A DNA stretch of 64,000 nt from Phycisphaerales bacterium (GTDB taxonomy: Bacteria; Planctomycetota; Phycisphaerae; Phycisphaerales; UBA5793): NCBI GenBank assembly GCA_020852515.1, contig JADZAS010000002.1:248001-312000 (forward strand). The letters run 5' to 3'. The notes under the pieces are model-generated. The model was not told the origin of the DNA. It saw only the letters and a list, made by a program, of their open reading frames with translations, and made no database searches. Positions 38,494 to 47,714 of this stretch are shown one piece after another (the first letter of the stretch is position 1; each line of letters starts with the position of its first letter). The translations under genes and the position numbers were made by a program.

Positions 38494-39930
38494 TTACAGC
38501 AGCACCTCGGCGCCCGGCGCGATCGTCGCCGGCAGGTCCTTCACGTTCTGAAGATCCGCCGCTTCGAGCGCGGTGAGCGGGCTGATTTCGATCACGGCTG
38601 TGCATGCGCCCTTGTCGTTGCGCGGCGCCTTGACGCCCGCCGCCTCAAGCCAGCGCGCGGCCCGCTCGATCTGCAGCGCCCGGCTCGACTCGGCCGAATC
38701 GACGCCGCTGAGATTCTTGATCGGCGCGAACTCTTCGACGCGGTCGGTCTCGAGGATGATCGACGCTTCGCACAGCGGAAGCGCATCGAAGACAAAGGTT
38801 TCGAGTTTCACGCCGTTGGGCTCGGCCGGCTCGACGAGTTGGCCGGTGTCGAGATCGACGTGCGGGATCTTCTTGTCGGCGCGGTGGAAGGGCAGTGCGA
38901 ATCCAGCGGGATCGGTATTGAGCCGCCTGACGAACTCGACGCCGATGCAGTGAATGGCCAGCGAGCCGGCGCCGAAGCGCAGCTCGCCGCGCTCATCGCG
39001 CTGCTCGGCGAGTTCATCGGGCAGGTCGGAATACTCGATGATCGTGGTGCGGCCATTCACGCGGCAGAAGTTGCCAAGCTTCTCAAAGGGCCCGGTCTTG
39101 GGAAGCATCTTGCTGCTCATCTCGCCGGATGAATCTTCCGCGGCGGCGTGCAGGCCGATGAAGAGCGGATCGATGACGCGCACGTGCGGGTTGTCCACCT
39201 GGATGTAACTGATGTGCTCGACGCCTCGCTTGAGCATGTCATCGATGGCGCCGCTGCGATAGAGCGCGCGGAGCGAGCCGCCGTGCCCGTCGGGGTTTAC
39301 GGCCAGTTCATCCTTTGCCGCCAGCAGGATGCGGCCGCTGTCGCGATCGAAACTCGGCATGACGCCCTGCTGGAAGAACATGATGTCTTCGCGCCCCAGG
39401 CCGAAATAGTCGCGCTGCGCAAAGAACTCGACCGTCGGCTCGTGGTTGAGCGGGCTCGTCATGACGTACAGCGGAATGGCCCTTCCCCACCGCCTCCCCG
39501 CCGCGAGCAACTGCTCGGCGAACAGCTGAAAGAGCGGCTTGCGCGTGATGGGCGTGGCGGGATAGGTGCCTTTGGGCCCGTCCCAGCCCAGCCGCGTGCC
39601 CTGACCGCCGGCGACGCAGAACGCGGCGACCTTGCCCTGGCGGACGAGGTCCTCGCCGACGGTGCGGAAACTGGCCGCGTCGTACGGCCGCCTCGGGTTG
39701 CCGGCATCGCGCGGATACCAGACGGGCGGCTCGATCCGCTCGGGCAGTTCAAACTCCGGCTTGCGCAGCACGTACTGCTCGACCCACTCGCGCAGGCGAT
39801 CGAACTCGAGCGCTTCGATCTGCGCAGCAAGTTGAGCCTGCCGGCGATGGTCCAGCTCGTTCCAGAAGCGCAGAAGGTGTTCCTGCCCCACTTCCTCGAG
39901 TTGCGCCCGCAATGCGTCCATGTCCTTCAT
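38494..39930 (-). CDS. UDP-sugar pyrophosphorylase (UDPGP/UAP type)
   Basis: Transfers UMP to sugar 1-phosphates. The 478-residue product has the nucleotide-binding signature GGQGTRLGWDGPKGTYPATP, MTSPLNHEPT, FFQQGVMPSFD, NPDGHGGSL and QVDNPHVRVIDP. These match eukaryotic-type UDP-N-acetylglucosamine pyrophosphorylases (AGX/UAP) and the related bacterial UDPGP type 1. Substrate (glucose 1-phosphate versus N-acetylhexosamine 1-phosphate) cannot be fixed. The ATG at 39930 has GAGAG right before it; an upstream ATG at 39969 is also in frame. It lies on the same strand behind phoU with a 103-bp gap. Confidence 0.88.
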   Translation of the reverse strand: MKDMDALRAQLEEVGQEHLLRFWNELDHRRQAQLAAQIEALEFDRLREWVEQYVLRKPEFELPERIEPPVWYPRDAGNPRRPYDAASFRTVGEDLVRQGKVAAFCVAGGQGTRLGWDGPKGTYPATPITRKPLFQLFAEQLLAAGRRWGRAIPLYVMTSPLNHEPTVEFFAQRDYFGLGREDIMFFQQGVMPSFDRDSGRILLAAKDELAVNPDGHGGSLRALYRSGAIDDMLKRGVEHISYIQVDNPHVRVIDPLFIGLHAAAEDSSGEMSSKMLPKTGPFEKLGNFCRVNGRTTIIEYSDLPDELAEQRDERGELRFGAGSLAIHCIGVEFVRRLNTDPAGFALPFHRADKKIPHVDLDTGQLVEPAEPNGVKLETFVFDALPLCEASIILETDRVEEFAPIKNLSGVDSAESSRALQIERAARWLEAAGVKAPRNDKGACTAVIEISPLTALEAADLQNVKDLPATIAPGAEVLL

Positions 39931-40033
39931 CTCTCGTCCATCCGCTCTGAGGTCACCGTGCGACTGCATTGAATGCGCGGCACGGCGGCGCGGCTACCGG
40001 GAATCGACTCGCGCAGTCTGAGATGCATTCGGT

Positions 40034-40711
40034 TCAGGCCGGCATCGGCTCGGACCAGCCGGCGCTGAGGTGCCGGACGATCTGGCCGGACTCGACGTAG
40101 ATGACCTGCTCGGCGATGTTGGTCGTGTGGTCGGCCATGCGCTCGATGGCGTTGCCGATGGTCCAGAAAGCGGAGGCGAAGTCGACGGTGCAGGCGCCCC
40201 GGGAGAGTTCTTCCTGCACCTCGCGCAGGAGGGTGCGGCTGAACTTCTCGACCAGATCGTCGCTGGCGAGCACCTGGCGGGCCCGGCTCGAATCGAGATC
40301 GCGCATCGACATGTTCGCGTCGCGGATCATGCCGATCACGCTGTTGACCGTCACCCGCAGTGTCGGCGGAAACGCTTCCTTGCACCGGGAGACCAGCACG
40401 ACCAGTTCCGCCACGCCGGCGCCGAGGTCGGCGATGCGCTCCAGTTCGTTGTTCACCTTCACGATCGTGAGCACCATGCGCAACTGCGTCGCGTTACTGT
40501 CTCCCAGCGCCAGCAGCTCGACGGCCGCCTTTTCGATTTCGATGTCCACGCGGTCAATGAGGTCGTCGTCCTTGATGACCTGCTCGGCCTTGGCGCGGTC
40601 GGCGTCGAAGACGGACTCGAAGGCCCGCTCGACCATTGCTTCGACGCGCTGGCCCTGCTGGACGATGTCGTGGTGGAGTCGGTCGAGTCGCTGGCGGAAT
40701 GCGTCTGACAT
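40034..40711 (-). CDS. phoU: PhoU phosphate-transport regulator
   Basis: PhoU proteins negatively control the phosphate signalling cascade between the Pst transporter and PhoR/PhoB. The 225-residue all-helical product has two repeats with the metal-binding patterns: AFESVFDADRAKAEQVIKDDDLIDRVDIEIE, then LTIVKVNNELERIADLGAGVAEL in repeat one and TIGNAIERMADHTTNIAEQVIYVESG in repeat two. Length fits. No pst genes follow it in the window; upstream on the other strand is pdxJ. Standalone phoU is thus unusual and its partner operon must be elsewhere. Confidence 0.95.
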   Translation of the reverse strand: MSDAFRQRLDRLHHDIVQQGQRVEAMVERAFESVFDADRAKAEQVIKDDDLIDRVDIEIEKAAVELLALGDSNATQLRMVLTIVKVNNELERIADLGAGVAELVVLVSRCKEAFPPTLRVTVNSVIGMIRDANMSMRDLDSSRARQVLASDDLVEKFSRTLLREVQEELSRGACTVDFASAFWTIGNAIERMADHTTNIAEQVIYVESGQIVRHLSAGWSEPMPA

Positions 40712-40886
40712 GGCCCGGTCACCCCCCGCGGAGCGTGCGCCCCGGTCGCTGATCCCCCGCTGCCGCGCGTCCGCGGCATCTCACCCTTCACGATAGGCAC
40801 TTCCGGCGCACCGGAAGAATGAATCCGCGCCCTCTGAAGCGGTGCGCGCTGGTGTCCGCACCGGCAGCCGAATACCGTATGGCGGC

Positions 40887-41690
40887 ATGGTTGAACTGGG
40901 CGTCAATATCGATCACGTGGCCACGGTGCGTCAGGCGAGGCGCGGCGTCGAACCCGACCCCGTCTGGGCCGCGGTGCAGGCGCTGCTGGGCGGGGCCGAT
41001 GGCATCACCTTTCACCTCCGCGAAGACCGCCGGCACATGCAGGACCGCGACATCGAGCGGCTCAAAGAGGTCGTGCAGGGTCCGCTGAACTTCGAACTCG
41101 CCGCCGTGGAACCCATTGTCGATTTTGCGTGTGCGATCAAGCCGGCGATGGCCATGCTCGTACCCGAGCGTCGTGATGAAGTGACGACCGAGGGCGGCCT
41201 CGATGTCGCGGGACAAAAAAGCCGGATGCGCGAAGTGGTTGCGAAATTTGCATCGCATGGCATTCGCGCCAGCGCCTTCATCGACGCCCAGGCCAGCCAG
41301 ATCGACGCCGCGCGCGAGTGTGGTTTCGAAGTGTGCGAGGTCCACACCGGGCCCTACGCCATCGCATTCAACCGCCTGCACGACGTCACCCTGCCGGAAG
41401 TGGCTCGGGAACTGGAGCGCGTGGCGGAAGCGGGCCGACTCATTCAGAGCGCCGGCATGCAGTTCAACGCCGGGCATGGCCTGAACTACCGCAACGTCGG
41501 GCCGATCGCCGCCCTGCCGGGCGTGTGCGAACTGCACATCGGACACAGCATCGTGAGCCGGGCGATCTTCGACGGCATGCGCGAAGCCGTGCGGGAAATG
41601 AAGCGGCTGATCGTCGAAGCCGCTCGAGGTATCGACCCGCAACACTCACCACCAGGCCACGAAGGGCACAAAGGAAACACCAAGAGATGA
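40887..41690 (+). CDS. pdxJ: Pyridoxine 5'-phosphate synthase
   Basis: Condenses 1-deoxyxylulose 5-phosphate and aminoacetone phosphate in vitamin B6 synthesis. The 267-residue product starts MVELGVNIDHVATVRQARRG with the diagnostic NIDHVAT, and has ITFHLREDRRHMQDRDI, ELAAVEPIV, RVSAFIDA-like RASAFIDA, EVHTGPYA and AGHGLNYRNV. E. coli PdxJ is 243 residues; the extra C-terminal tail (about 20 residues, rich in His, Gly and Lys) comes from a short repetitive sequence, see findings. TACCGT (40874-40879) lies 7 nt before the ATG at 40887; an in-frame ATG at 40842 is upstream of it and less likely. Confidence 0.95.
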   Translation: MVELGVNIDHVATVRQARRGVEPDPVWAAVQALLGGADGITFHLREDRRHMQDRDIERLKEVVQGPLNFELAAVEPIVDFACAIKPAMAMLVPERRDEVTTEGGLDVAGQKSRMREVVAKFASHGIRASAFIDAQASQIDAARECGFEVCEVHTGPYAIAFNRLHDVTLPEVARELERVAEAGRLIQSAGMQFNAGHGLNYRNVGPIAALPGVCELHIGHSIVSRAIFDGMREAVREMKRLIVEAARGIDPQHSPPGHEGHKGNTKR

Positions 41691-41730
41691 ATCAGATTGC
41701 AAGGCACTTCAGAATCGCCGGAGCAGCGCT

Positions 41731-42609
41731 ATGAACTTTGCCGGTTGTTACACCGCGATCGTGACTCCGTTTGGCGGCGACGGCCAGGTTGATCTTGCCG
41801 CGCTGCGCCGGCAGGTCGAGTTCCAGGCGAAAGGCGGCGTGTCGGGCGTCGTTCCCTGCGGCACGACGGGCGAGTCGCCCACGCTCAGTGAGGCCGAGTG
41901 GGAGAAGGTGGTCGCCGCGACGGTGGAGATCGCCCGCCCCCTCGGACTGACGGTGATCGCCGGCACGGGATCCAACAACACGCACCACGCGGTGGACCTG
42001 CAGAAGCGGGCCGCGGCGCTGGGCGCCGACGCCGGTCTGAGCGTGAATCCCTACTACACCAAGCCGACGCAGGAAGGCATGCGCCGGCACTTCCTGGCCG
42101 TGGCCGAATCCACCGATTTGCCCGTCGTGCTCTACAACATCCCTGGCCGCACCGGTGTGGCCCTGCAGCCCGAGACCATCGCCCGGCTGTGTGAGCACCC
42201 GAACATCGCCGCCGTGAAAGAGGCGACGGGCTCGATGGATTCGGCCAGTTCGATCGCGGCGATGTGCGACATCACGATTCTCTCGGGCGATGATTCGATG
42301 ACGCTGCCCTTCTGCAGCATCGGCGCCACCGGCGTGGTGAGCGTGGTGTCCAACATCCTGCCCCGGCGCGTTCAGGACCTGTGCGATGCGTGCAACGGCG
42401 GGCAGTGGAGCCAGGCCCGCGACATCCACTTCGAGCTCTTTGACGTCTGCCGCAGTCTTCTCTCGCTCGAAACGAACCCGATTCCGATCAAGACGGCCAT
42501 GCGTTTGCTCGGGCGCGACAGCGGCACGCTGCGTTTGCCGATGACAGAGGGGACCGAGCAGACGGCCGCTGCGATCCGCGCTCTGCTCACGCGCCTGAAG
42601 ATGCTCTGA
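41731..42609 (+). CDS. dapA: 4-hydroxy-tetrahydrodipicolinate synthase
   Basis: First dedicated step of lysine and diaminopimelate synthesis: condenses pyruvate and aspartate semialdehyde. The 292-residue product is a TIM barrel with GTTGESPTL (44-52), Tyr135 in LYNIPGRTG, and the Schiff-base Lys163 in AAVKEATG. Length equals the E. coli enzyme (292). GGAG precedes the ATG. dapF follows with a 48-bp gap, so the two are likely one operon for meso-diaminopimelate. dapB, dapL or dapD/dapE partners are not in the window apart from the possible M20 enzyme downstream. Confidence 0.97.
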   Translation: MNFAGCYTAIVTPFGGDGQVDLAALRRQVEFQAKGGVSGVVPCGTTGESPTLSEAEWEKVVAATVEIARPLGLTVIAGTGSNNTHHAVDLQKRAAALGADAGLSVNPYYTKPTQEGMRRHFLAVAESTDLPVVLYNIPGRTGVALQPETIARLCEHPNIAAVKEATGSMDSASSIAAMCDITILSGDDSMTLPFCSIGATGVVSVVSNILPRRVQDLCDACNGGQWSQARDIHFELFDVCRSLLSLETNPIPIKTAMRLLGRDSGTLRLPMTEGTEQTAAAIRALLTRLKML

Positions 42610-42657
42610 TCCGTATCCTGAAAGCGCACCTCGCTGCCACGGAGGGATGATCTAATC

Positions 42658-43569
42658 GTGCTCAAGTTCACGAAAATGCACGGCATCGGAAACGACTACG
42701 TCTACCTGGATGCCGTCAGCGAACCCGCAATCGCCGAACGGACCGATCTGCCCGAGCTGGCCCGGCGCATCAGCGACCGGCACAAAGGCATCGGCTCTGA
42801 CGGGCTCATCGTCATCGCCCGGCCGACGAGCGAGAGCGGCCTCACCGATGCCGTGCGGATGATCATGTTCAACGCCGACGGCTCAGAAGGCGCCATGTGC
42901 GGCAACGGCATCCGCTGTGTCGCCAAGTTCGCCGTCGAACATGCGCTGGTCTCCGTCAACGCGCGGCCGCTGCTGGTTGAGACCAAATCGGGCGTGAAGT
43001 CGATCGACTACACGATGGACAACGGCCGAGTCTTCAGCGCCACGGTGGACATGGGCGAACCGATCCTCGATCTGCCGCGCATCCCCGTCAACGCGGAAGA
43101 GCTCGAGGAAGTCGGTGACGCCGGCGGCGTGCACCGGCTGAGCATCAAGTCGCAAGGGCGTCGCGCGACCGACCCGCCCAAGACGCTCGAGGGCACGTTC
43201 GTGAGCATGGGCAACCCGCACGCCGTGTTCTTCCACCCGGATGTCAACGCCATCAACCTGGAGGCGATCGGGCCGCTGGTGGAGAATCACCCGGCGTTTC
43301 CAGATCGCGTCAACGTGCACTTCGTGCAGTGCATTTCGCGGACCGAGGTGCGCATGCGAACCTGGGAACGCGGCAGCGGAATCACCATGGCGTGCGGCAC
43401 CGGAGCCGCGGCGGTGTGCGTGGCCTGCGTGCTGCGCAGCCGCACCGAACGCAGCATTCTCATGCACCTGCCCGGAGGCGATCTGCGCATGGAGTGGCGC
43501 ACCGGCGATCATCGCGTCTACAAGACCGGGCCGGCCGAGGAAGTGTTCAATGGAACGTGGGAAGAGTGA
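42658..43569 (+). CDS. dapF: Diaminopimelate epimerase
   Basis: Converts LL- to meso-diaminopimelate. The 303-residue product has both catalytic cysteines: Cys81 in AMCGNGIRC and Cys246 in TMACGTGAA, plus the N-terminal FTKMHGIGNDYVY and GSDGLI. The start is GTG 42658 with GGAGG (42641-42645) 12 nt before it. E. coli DapF is 274 residues; the excess is in the region 130-180 and the tail. It lies between dapA and the M20 hydrolase. The gap to the next gene is short, so the operon may continue. Confidence 0.97.
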   Translation: MLKFTKMHGIGNDYVYLDAVSEPAIAERTDLPELARRISDRHKGIGSDGLIVIARPTSESGLTDAVRMIMFNADGSEGAMCGNGIRCVAKFAVEHALVSVNARPLLVETKSGVKSIDYTMDNGRVFSATVDMGEPILDLPRIPVNAEELEEVGDAGGVHRLSIKSQGRRATDPPKTLEGTFVSMGNPHAVFFHPDVNAINLEAIGPLVENHPAFPDRVNVHFVQCISRTEVRMRTWERGSGITMACGTGAAAVCVACVLRSRTERSILMHLPGGDLRMEWRTGDHRVYKTGPAEEVFNGTWEE

Positions 43570-43612
43570 TCAAGCGGTGAGTTGATGGCTTTGTGACTTT
43601 TGCCGGGTGCTT

Positions 43613-44818
43613 ATGTCGCTGACCGACTTGCAGCAACGTGTGCATAATGAACTCGCCAGCCACGGCGAGGCGATGCTGAATGAACTCGCCGCGCACGTGG
43701 CGATTCCGACGGGAAAAGGACATGAACCCGGATTGAACCAGTACCGGGATGCGCTCACGGCGCGGCTCGCCGCGCTCACTCACTCGATCGACCGCATCCC
43801 CGGCGCCGCGCGACCGGCATGGATCGATGTCGTGCCGCGACCGCAAACAACCCACCCGCCCGTGACAGTCGTCGCCCGGCATCATGTGAGCGATGCGCTG
43901 CCGCGCCTGCTGCTGGCCGGGCACATCGACACCGTGCACGATCCGGCCGGCGCCTTTCGCACTCTGACGCTCTCGCCCGACGGCCGGACCGCGGTCGGGC
44001 CGGGCGCGGCGGATATGAAGGGCGGCATTCTCGTCGCGCTGCACGCAATCGAAGCTCTGCACCGGTGCGGCGCGAAGATCAACTGGACGTTTCTGCTCAA
44101 CAGCGATGAAGAGACGGGGTCGTTCCATTCCGATCCGGCGCTCGAAGCCGAAGCGAAGCGGCATGACTTTGGTCTGGCGCTCGAGCCCGCGCTGCCGGGC
44201 GGGGCGCTGGCCATCGAACGCATGGGCAGCGGTCAGTTCAAGATTGAAGTGCACGGGCGTTCTGCGCATGTGGGGCGTGATTTTGCCTCAGGCATTTCGG
44301 CGGTGACTCGACTGGGCGAGATCATCGCCGAGATCGGTTCCTGGCCGCGGCCCGCCGAGGGCGTGATCATCAACGTCGGACCGTTGCAGGGCGGCAGCGT
44401 GACCAACGCCGTCGCCGACTTCGCCGCGTGCTGGGGCAACGTGCGCTTCGCCGACGAGCGCGCTGCGACTGAACTTGAATCAAAGCTGCTTTCGCTGGCT
44501 ACGCCGGCGGATGTGCTGCCGCGCGTCGTGGTGCACCACCGCTGGAACCGCCCCGCCAAGCCGCTCGTACCCGCCACGCAGCAACTCGCGGATCGAGCTG
44601 CCGCTGTCGCGCGGTCGCTGGGCCAGGCGCTTCCCTTCACGAAAACGGGCGGCGTGTGCGATGGCAACATCCTCCAGCACGCAGGACTGCCGACGATCGA
44701 CACCCTTGGCGTGCGCGGCGGCGGCCTGCATACGACTGATGAGTGGATTGAGGTGGCGAGCCTGGTGGAGCGGAGCCAGTTGCTGGCCGTGCTCATGCTG
44801 GAACTTTCGGGCAGTTGA
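43613..44818 (+). CDS. M20-family zinc hydrolase (ArgE/DapE/CPG2 type)
   Basis: A 401-residue amidohydrolase. Zinc ligands and catalytic residues are visible: His104 and Asp106 in LLLAGHIDTVHD, Asp134 in GAADMKGG, catalytic Glu166 and ligand Glu167 in NSDEETGS, and the late His in GVRGGGLHTTDEW. The family includes succinyl-diaminopimelate desuccinylase, acetylornithine deacetylase and carboxypeptidase G2. Context fits either: dapA-dapF lie immediately upstream, and the AST-type genes follow. Activity on an N-succinyl amino acid is therefore a reasonable guess. A GTG at 43607 is an alternative start. Confidence 0.88.
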   Translation: MSLTDLQQRVHNELASHGEAMLNELAAHVAIPTGKGHEPGLNQYRDALTARLAALTHSIDRIPGAARPAWIDVVPRPQTTHPPVTVVARHHVSDALPRLLLAGHIDTVHDPAGAFRTLTLSPDGRTAVGPGAADMKGGILVALHAIEALHRCGAKINWTFLLNSDEETGSFHSDPALEAEAKRHDFGLALEPALPGGALAIERMGSGQFKIEVHGRSAHVGRDFASGISAVTRLGEIIAEIGSWPRPAEGVIINVGPLQGGSVTNAVADFAACWGNVRFADERAATELESKLLSLATPADVLPRVVVHHRWNRPAKPLVPATQQLADRAAAVARSLGQALPFTKTGGVCDGNILQHAGLPTIDTLGVRGGGLHTTDEWIEVASLVERSQLLAVLMLELSGS

Positions 44819-44966
44819 AACCGCGGCGCCGGCGACCTCAGCGGCCGCAGGGCGCGATTGCTCGGGGAGAGATGGCAATCGGCGGGCTGAAAATGCCGAT
44901 TATTCAGGTGTCTGCCGCATCCGCTGTTCTCTCCGCCCCACCGCCTGACCCGGATACAGTCCTCAC

Positions 44967-46460
44967 ATGAACGCCAGCACCACTACCGCCGCTCCCGCCA
45001 CCAAAGCCTCGAAACTCAACTCCAGCCCGATTGTCGAAGAGGCGATTGATCGCGCGATCGACGAAATGCGAAAGGTGCAGTCCGGCATCACCGCCGTGCG
45101 CCCGCCGCTGAACGACGAACTTGCGGCTCGATACCGCGATCTGCTGGCGCAGGCCAGCGAGGTGCGCGGCAAGAGCAAGCTCTTCTTCGATTACCACGGC
45201 TCGGGGCTGGGCAACGGGCCCTTTGTCGAACTCGCCGACGGCTCGGTGAAGATGGATCTCATCTGCGGCATCGGGCCGATGTTCTTCGGCCACAGCGATC
45301 CGGAGGTGACGCGCATCGCCATGCGTGCCGCGATGAGCGATCTCATCGTGCAGGGCAACCTGCAGATGAACGAGGACTCGACGCAGTTCTCGAATCTGCT
45401 CGTCGAAGAAGCGTCCAAGTGCAGTCGGTTGGCGCACGTGTTCCTGACCAACTCGGGCTGCATGGCCAACGAGTCGGCACTGAAGATCTGCTATCAGAAG
45501 CACGCGCCGGCCAGCCGCGTCATCGCTTTCGAGAACTGCTTCATGGGCCGCAGCGTGACCATGAGCCAGATCGGCGATAACGCCGGCAATCGCGTGGGCA
45601 TTCCTCTCTCGACGCTGGTCGACTACCTGCCCTTTTACGACGCCGAGCGAGGAGAAGCTTCCACGCGAGATGCGCTCGCGCGGCTCGACCGGCTCATCGA
45701 ACGCTACCCCGGACAGCACGCGTGCATGATCTTCGAACTCGTCCAGGGCGAGGGCGGCTTCAACCCGGCGCCGCGCGAGTTCTTCGCGGCGCTGATGGAG
45801 CGGTGCAGGAAAGCCGGCATCGCGGTGTGGGTGGATGAAGTGCAGACCTTCGGCCGCACGGGCGAAATGTTCGCCTTCGACCTGCTCAAGCTCGGCGAGT
45901 ACGTGGATGTGTGCACGATCGGCAAACTGAGCCAGATCTGCGCGTGTCTCTACTCCAAAGACTACAACCCCAAGCCGGGCCTGCTCAGCGGCACGTTTCT
46001 CGGCTCCACCGTCGCGCTCCAGGCAGGCATGTACATCCTCGACACGCTGCGCGGCGGAGACTACTACGGCCCGAACGGGTCGATTGCGCAGCACCACCAG
46101 CGTTTCGTCGCAGGCATTGAAGGCATCGCCTCGCGCCATCCGGAGTGGTTCGGGCCCGTTCTCAGTCCCGACGGCGCAGCGATGAAGCACGTGAAAGTGG
46201 CGGGGGGACTGGGCGGCATGATGCGGTTCACGCCGTTCGGCGGCCGCAAGGAACCCGTGAACAAGTTCATGTACAACCTCTATGACGAGGGTGTGCTGTC
46301 GTTCTACTGCGGCCACGGGCCGTATCACATCCGCTTTCTGCCCCCGCTGGGCGTGATGAAACTTCAGCAGTGGGACGCCGCGTTCGAGGTCGTGGAGCGG
46401 GCGCTGGCGCGCACCTTCGAAGAGATCAGCCGCAAAGAGGCGCCAAAGGCGCAGAATTGA
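44967..46460 (+). CDS. Class III (ornithine-type) aminotransferase
   Basis: A 497-residue PLP enzyme. Visible: NSGCMANESALKICYQKHA for the PLP phosphate, Asp290 in WVDEVQTFGRTG, and the Schiff-base Lys320 in CTIGKLSQIC. The usual class III context around the lysine is GKALGGG; here it is changed, so it is a diverged subgroup, about 90 residues longer than AstC or ArgD. Next genes are AstA and AstD homologues, so succinylornithine transaminase (AstC) is the expected role; N-succinyl-diaminopimelate transaminase is the alternative given dapA and dapF. TACAGT (44955-44960) is 6 nt before the ATG. Confidence 0.85.
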   Translation: MNASTTTAAPATKASKLNSSPIVEEAIDRAIDEMRKVQSGITAVRPPLNDELAARYRDLLAQASEVRGKSKLFFDYHGSGLGNGPFVELADGSVKMDLICGIGPMFFGHSDPEVTRIAMRAAMSDLIVQGNLQMNEDSTQFSNLLVEEASKCSRLAHVFLTNSGCMANESALKICYQKHAPASRVIAFENCFMGRSVTMSQIGDNAGNRVGIPLSTLVDYLPFYDAERGEASTRDALARLDRLIERYPGQHACMIFELVQGEGGFNPAPREFFAALMERCRKAGIAVWVDEVQTFGRTGEMFAFDLLKLGEYVDVCTIGKLSQICACLYSKDYNPKPGLLSGTFLGSTVALQAGMYILDTLRGGDYYGPNGSIAQHHQRFVAGIEGIASRHPEWFGPVLSPDGAAMKHVKVAGGLGGMMRFTPFGGRKEPVNKFMYNLYDEGVLSFYCGHGPYHIRFLPPLGVMKLQQWDAAFEVVERALARTFEEISRKEAPKAQN

Positions 46461-46586
46461 GCCGAAGCGGCCGGGATGATCGTTCGCACCGCGATTTCGC
46501 CGATAGATAAGACGAATTCCCTCACTTGCTCTTATGACTCCTGAGCCCTTTCGCGGCTGGTCAGAAAGCCGCCGGACCTCCCCGCC

Positions 46587-47651
46587 ATGTACGTCATCCG
46601 TCAAGCCCGGCCCGATGATGCCTCCATCCTGCTCAAGCTGGCGCGGATGGTTCACTTCATCAATCTCCCGGCCGACCCCGAGATCATCGCCGACAAGATT
46701 CGCCGCTCGCAACTCAGTTTCGAAGGCTCGATCACAGACCTGACGCGCGCCATCTACATGTTCGCGATCGAGGATGACACGACCGGCAATCTGCTGGGCA
46801 CGTCGCAGATCATTCCGCAGATCGGCACGCCGGAAGCGCCCAACACCTACTTCCAGGTCCGCAGCCGCACGATGTACGCCGACGACCTGCAGCAGGGCAT
46901 GACGCACACGACGCTGCAGCTGGGCTCCGTCACAGATGGCCCTACGGAAGTCGGCGGGCTCATCCTCGCGCCGAGTTATCGCGGGCACCCGGCCAAGCTC
47001 GGCAAGACGCTTTCGCTCATCCGCTTCCACTACATGGGACTCCATCCCGAGCGGTTCCGCGATGAGCTGCTTGCCGAAATGATGGCCCGCCTCACGCCTG
47101 AAGGCACCAACGCGTTCTGGGAGCATCTCGGGCGGCGGTTTATCAACCTCACCTACACCGAGGCGGACCGGCTTTCGACGCGCTCCAAGGGCTTCATTCT
47201 GAAACTCATGCCGCACGAGGAAATCTACGTCACGATCCTGCCGCCCGAGGCGCGCATGCTCATCGGCAAAGTCGGCAAGGACACCGAGCCGGCCAAGGCG
47301 ATGCTCGAGCGCATGGGCTTCAAGTACGAAGACCACATCGACCCGTTCGACGGCGGGCCGCACCTGCACGCGAAGACCGCGGATGTATCCGTCGTGCGCG
47401 ACACGAAGCGCCTGAAACTCGGCAAAGCGTGCACCAAGGCCCAGGCCAAGGGCGAAGCGCTGGTGAGCTTCGACGGCGAGGACGGCTTCCGCGCCGTCGC
47501 AACGGGGGCGATGCTCAGCAGCGACGGCAAGTGCGTGCGCATTCCTCGGGATGAGATGAAGGCGATCCACGCCAGCGAAGGCGATCGCGTGGGATTCACG
47601 CTGCTGAGCAAAGGCGAACGCAAGGGCGGCAGGCAACGCAGGCGAGCCTGA
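46587..47651 (+). CDS. astA: Arginine N-succinyltransferase family (AstA)
   Basis: Transfers succinyl from succinyl-CoA to arginine or ornithine. The 354-residue product starts MYVIRQARPDD, typical of AstA/AruF; central motifs include LGTSQIIPQIG, GPTEVGGLILAPSYRG, the GNAT-like core, and LGRRFINLTYTEADRLS and EEIYVTILPPEARMLIGKVG. Length is close to E. coli AstA (344). The C-terminal 60 residues are basic and extended. It sits between the aminotransferase and AstD genes, which supports the assignment. The start ATG 46587 has no ribosome site; its 5' region contains TAGATAAG. Confidence 0.88.
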   Translation: MYVIRQARPDDASILLKLARMVHFINLPADPEIIADKIRRSQLSFEGSITDLTRAIYMFAIEDDTTGNLLGTSQIIPQIGTPEAPNTYFQVRSRTMYADDLQQGMTHTTLQLGSVTDGPTEVGGLILAPSYRGHPAKLGKTLSLIRFHYMGLHPERFRDELLAEMMARLTPEGTNAFWEHLGRRFINLTYTEADRLSTRSKGFILKLMPHEEIYVTILPPEARMLIGKVGKDTEPAKAMLERMGFKYEDHIDPFDGGPHLHAKTADVSVVRDTKRLKLGKACTKAQAKGEALVSFDGEDGFRAVATGAMLSSDGKCVRIPRDEMKAIHASEGDRVGFTLLSKGERKGGRQRRRA

Positions 47652-47714
47652 GGCATCCCCGTCGCCGCGCTCGAGGCAGCGCTCCCTGCCGCGCTTGCGG
47701 TCATACGATCGTTC

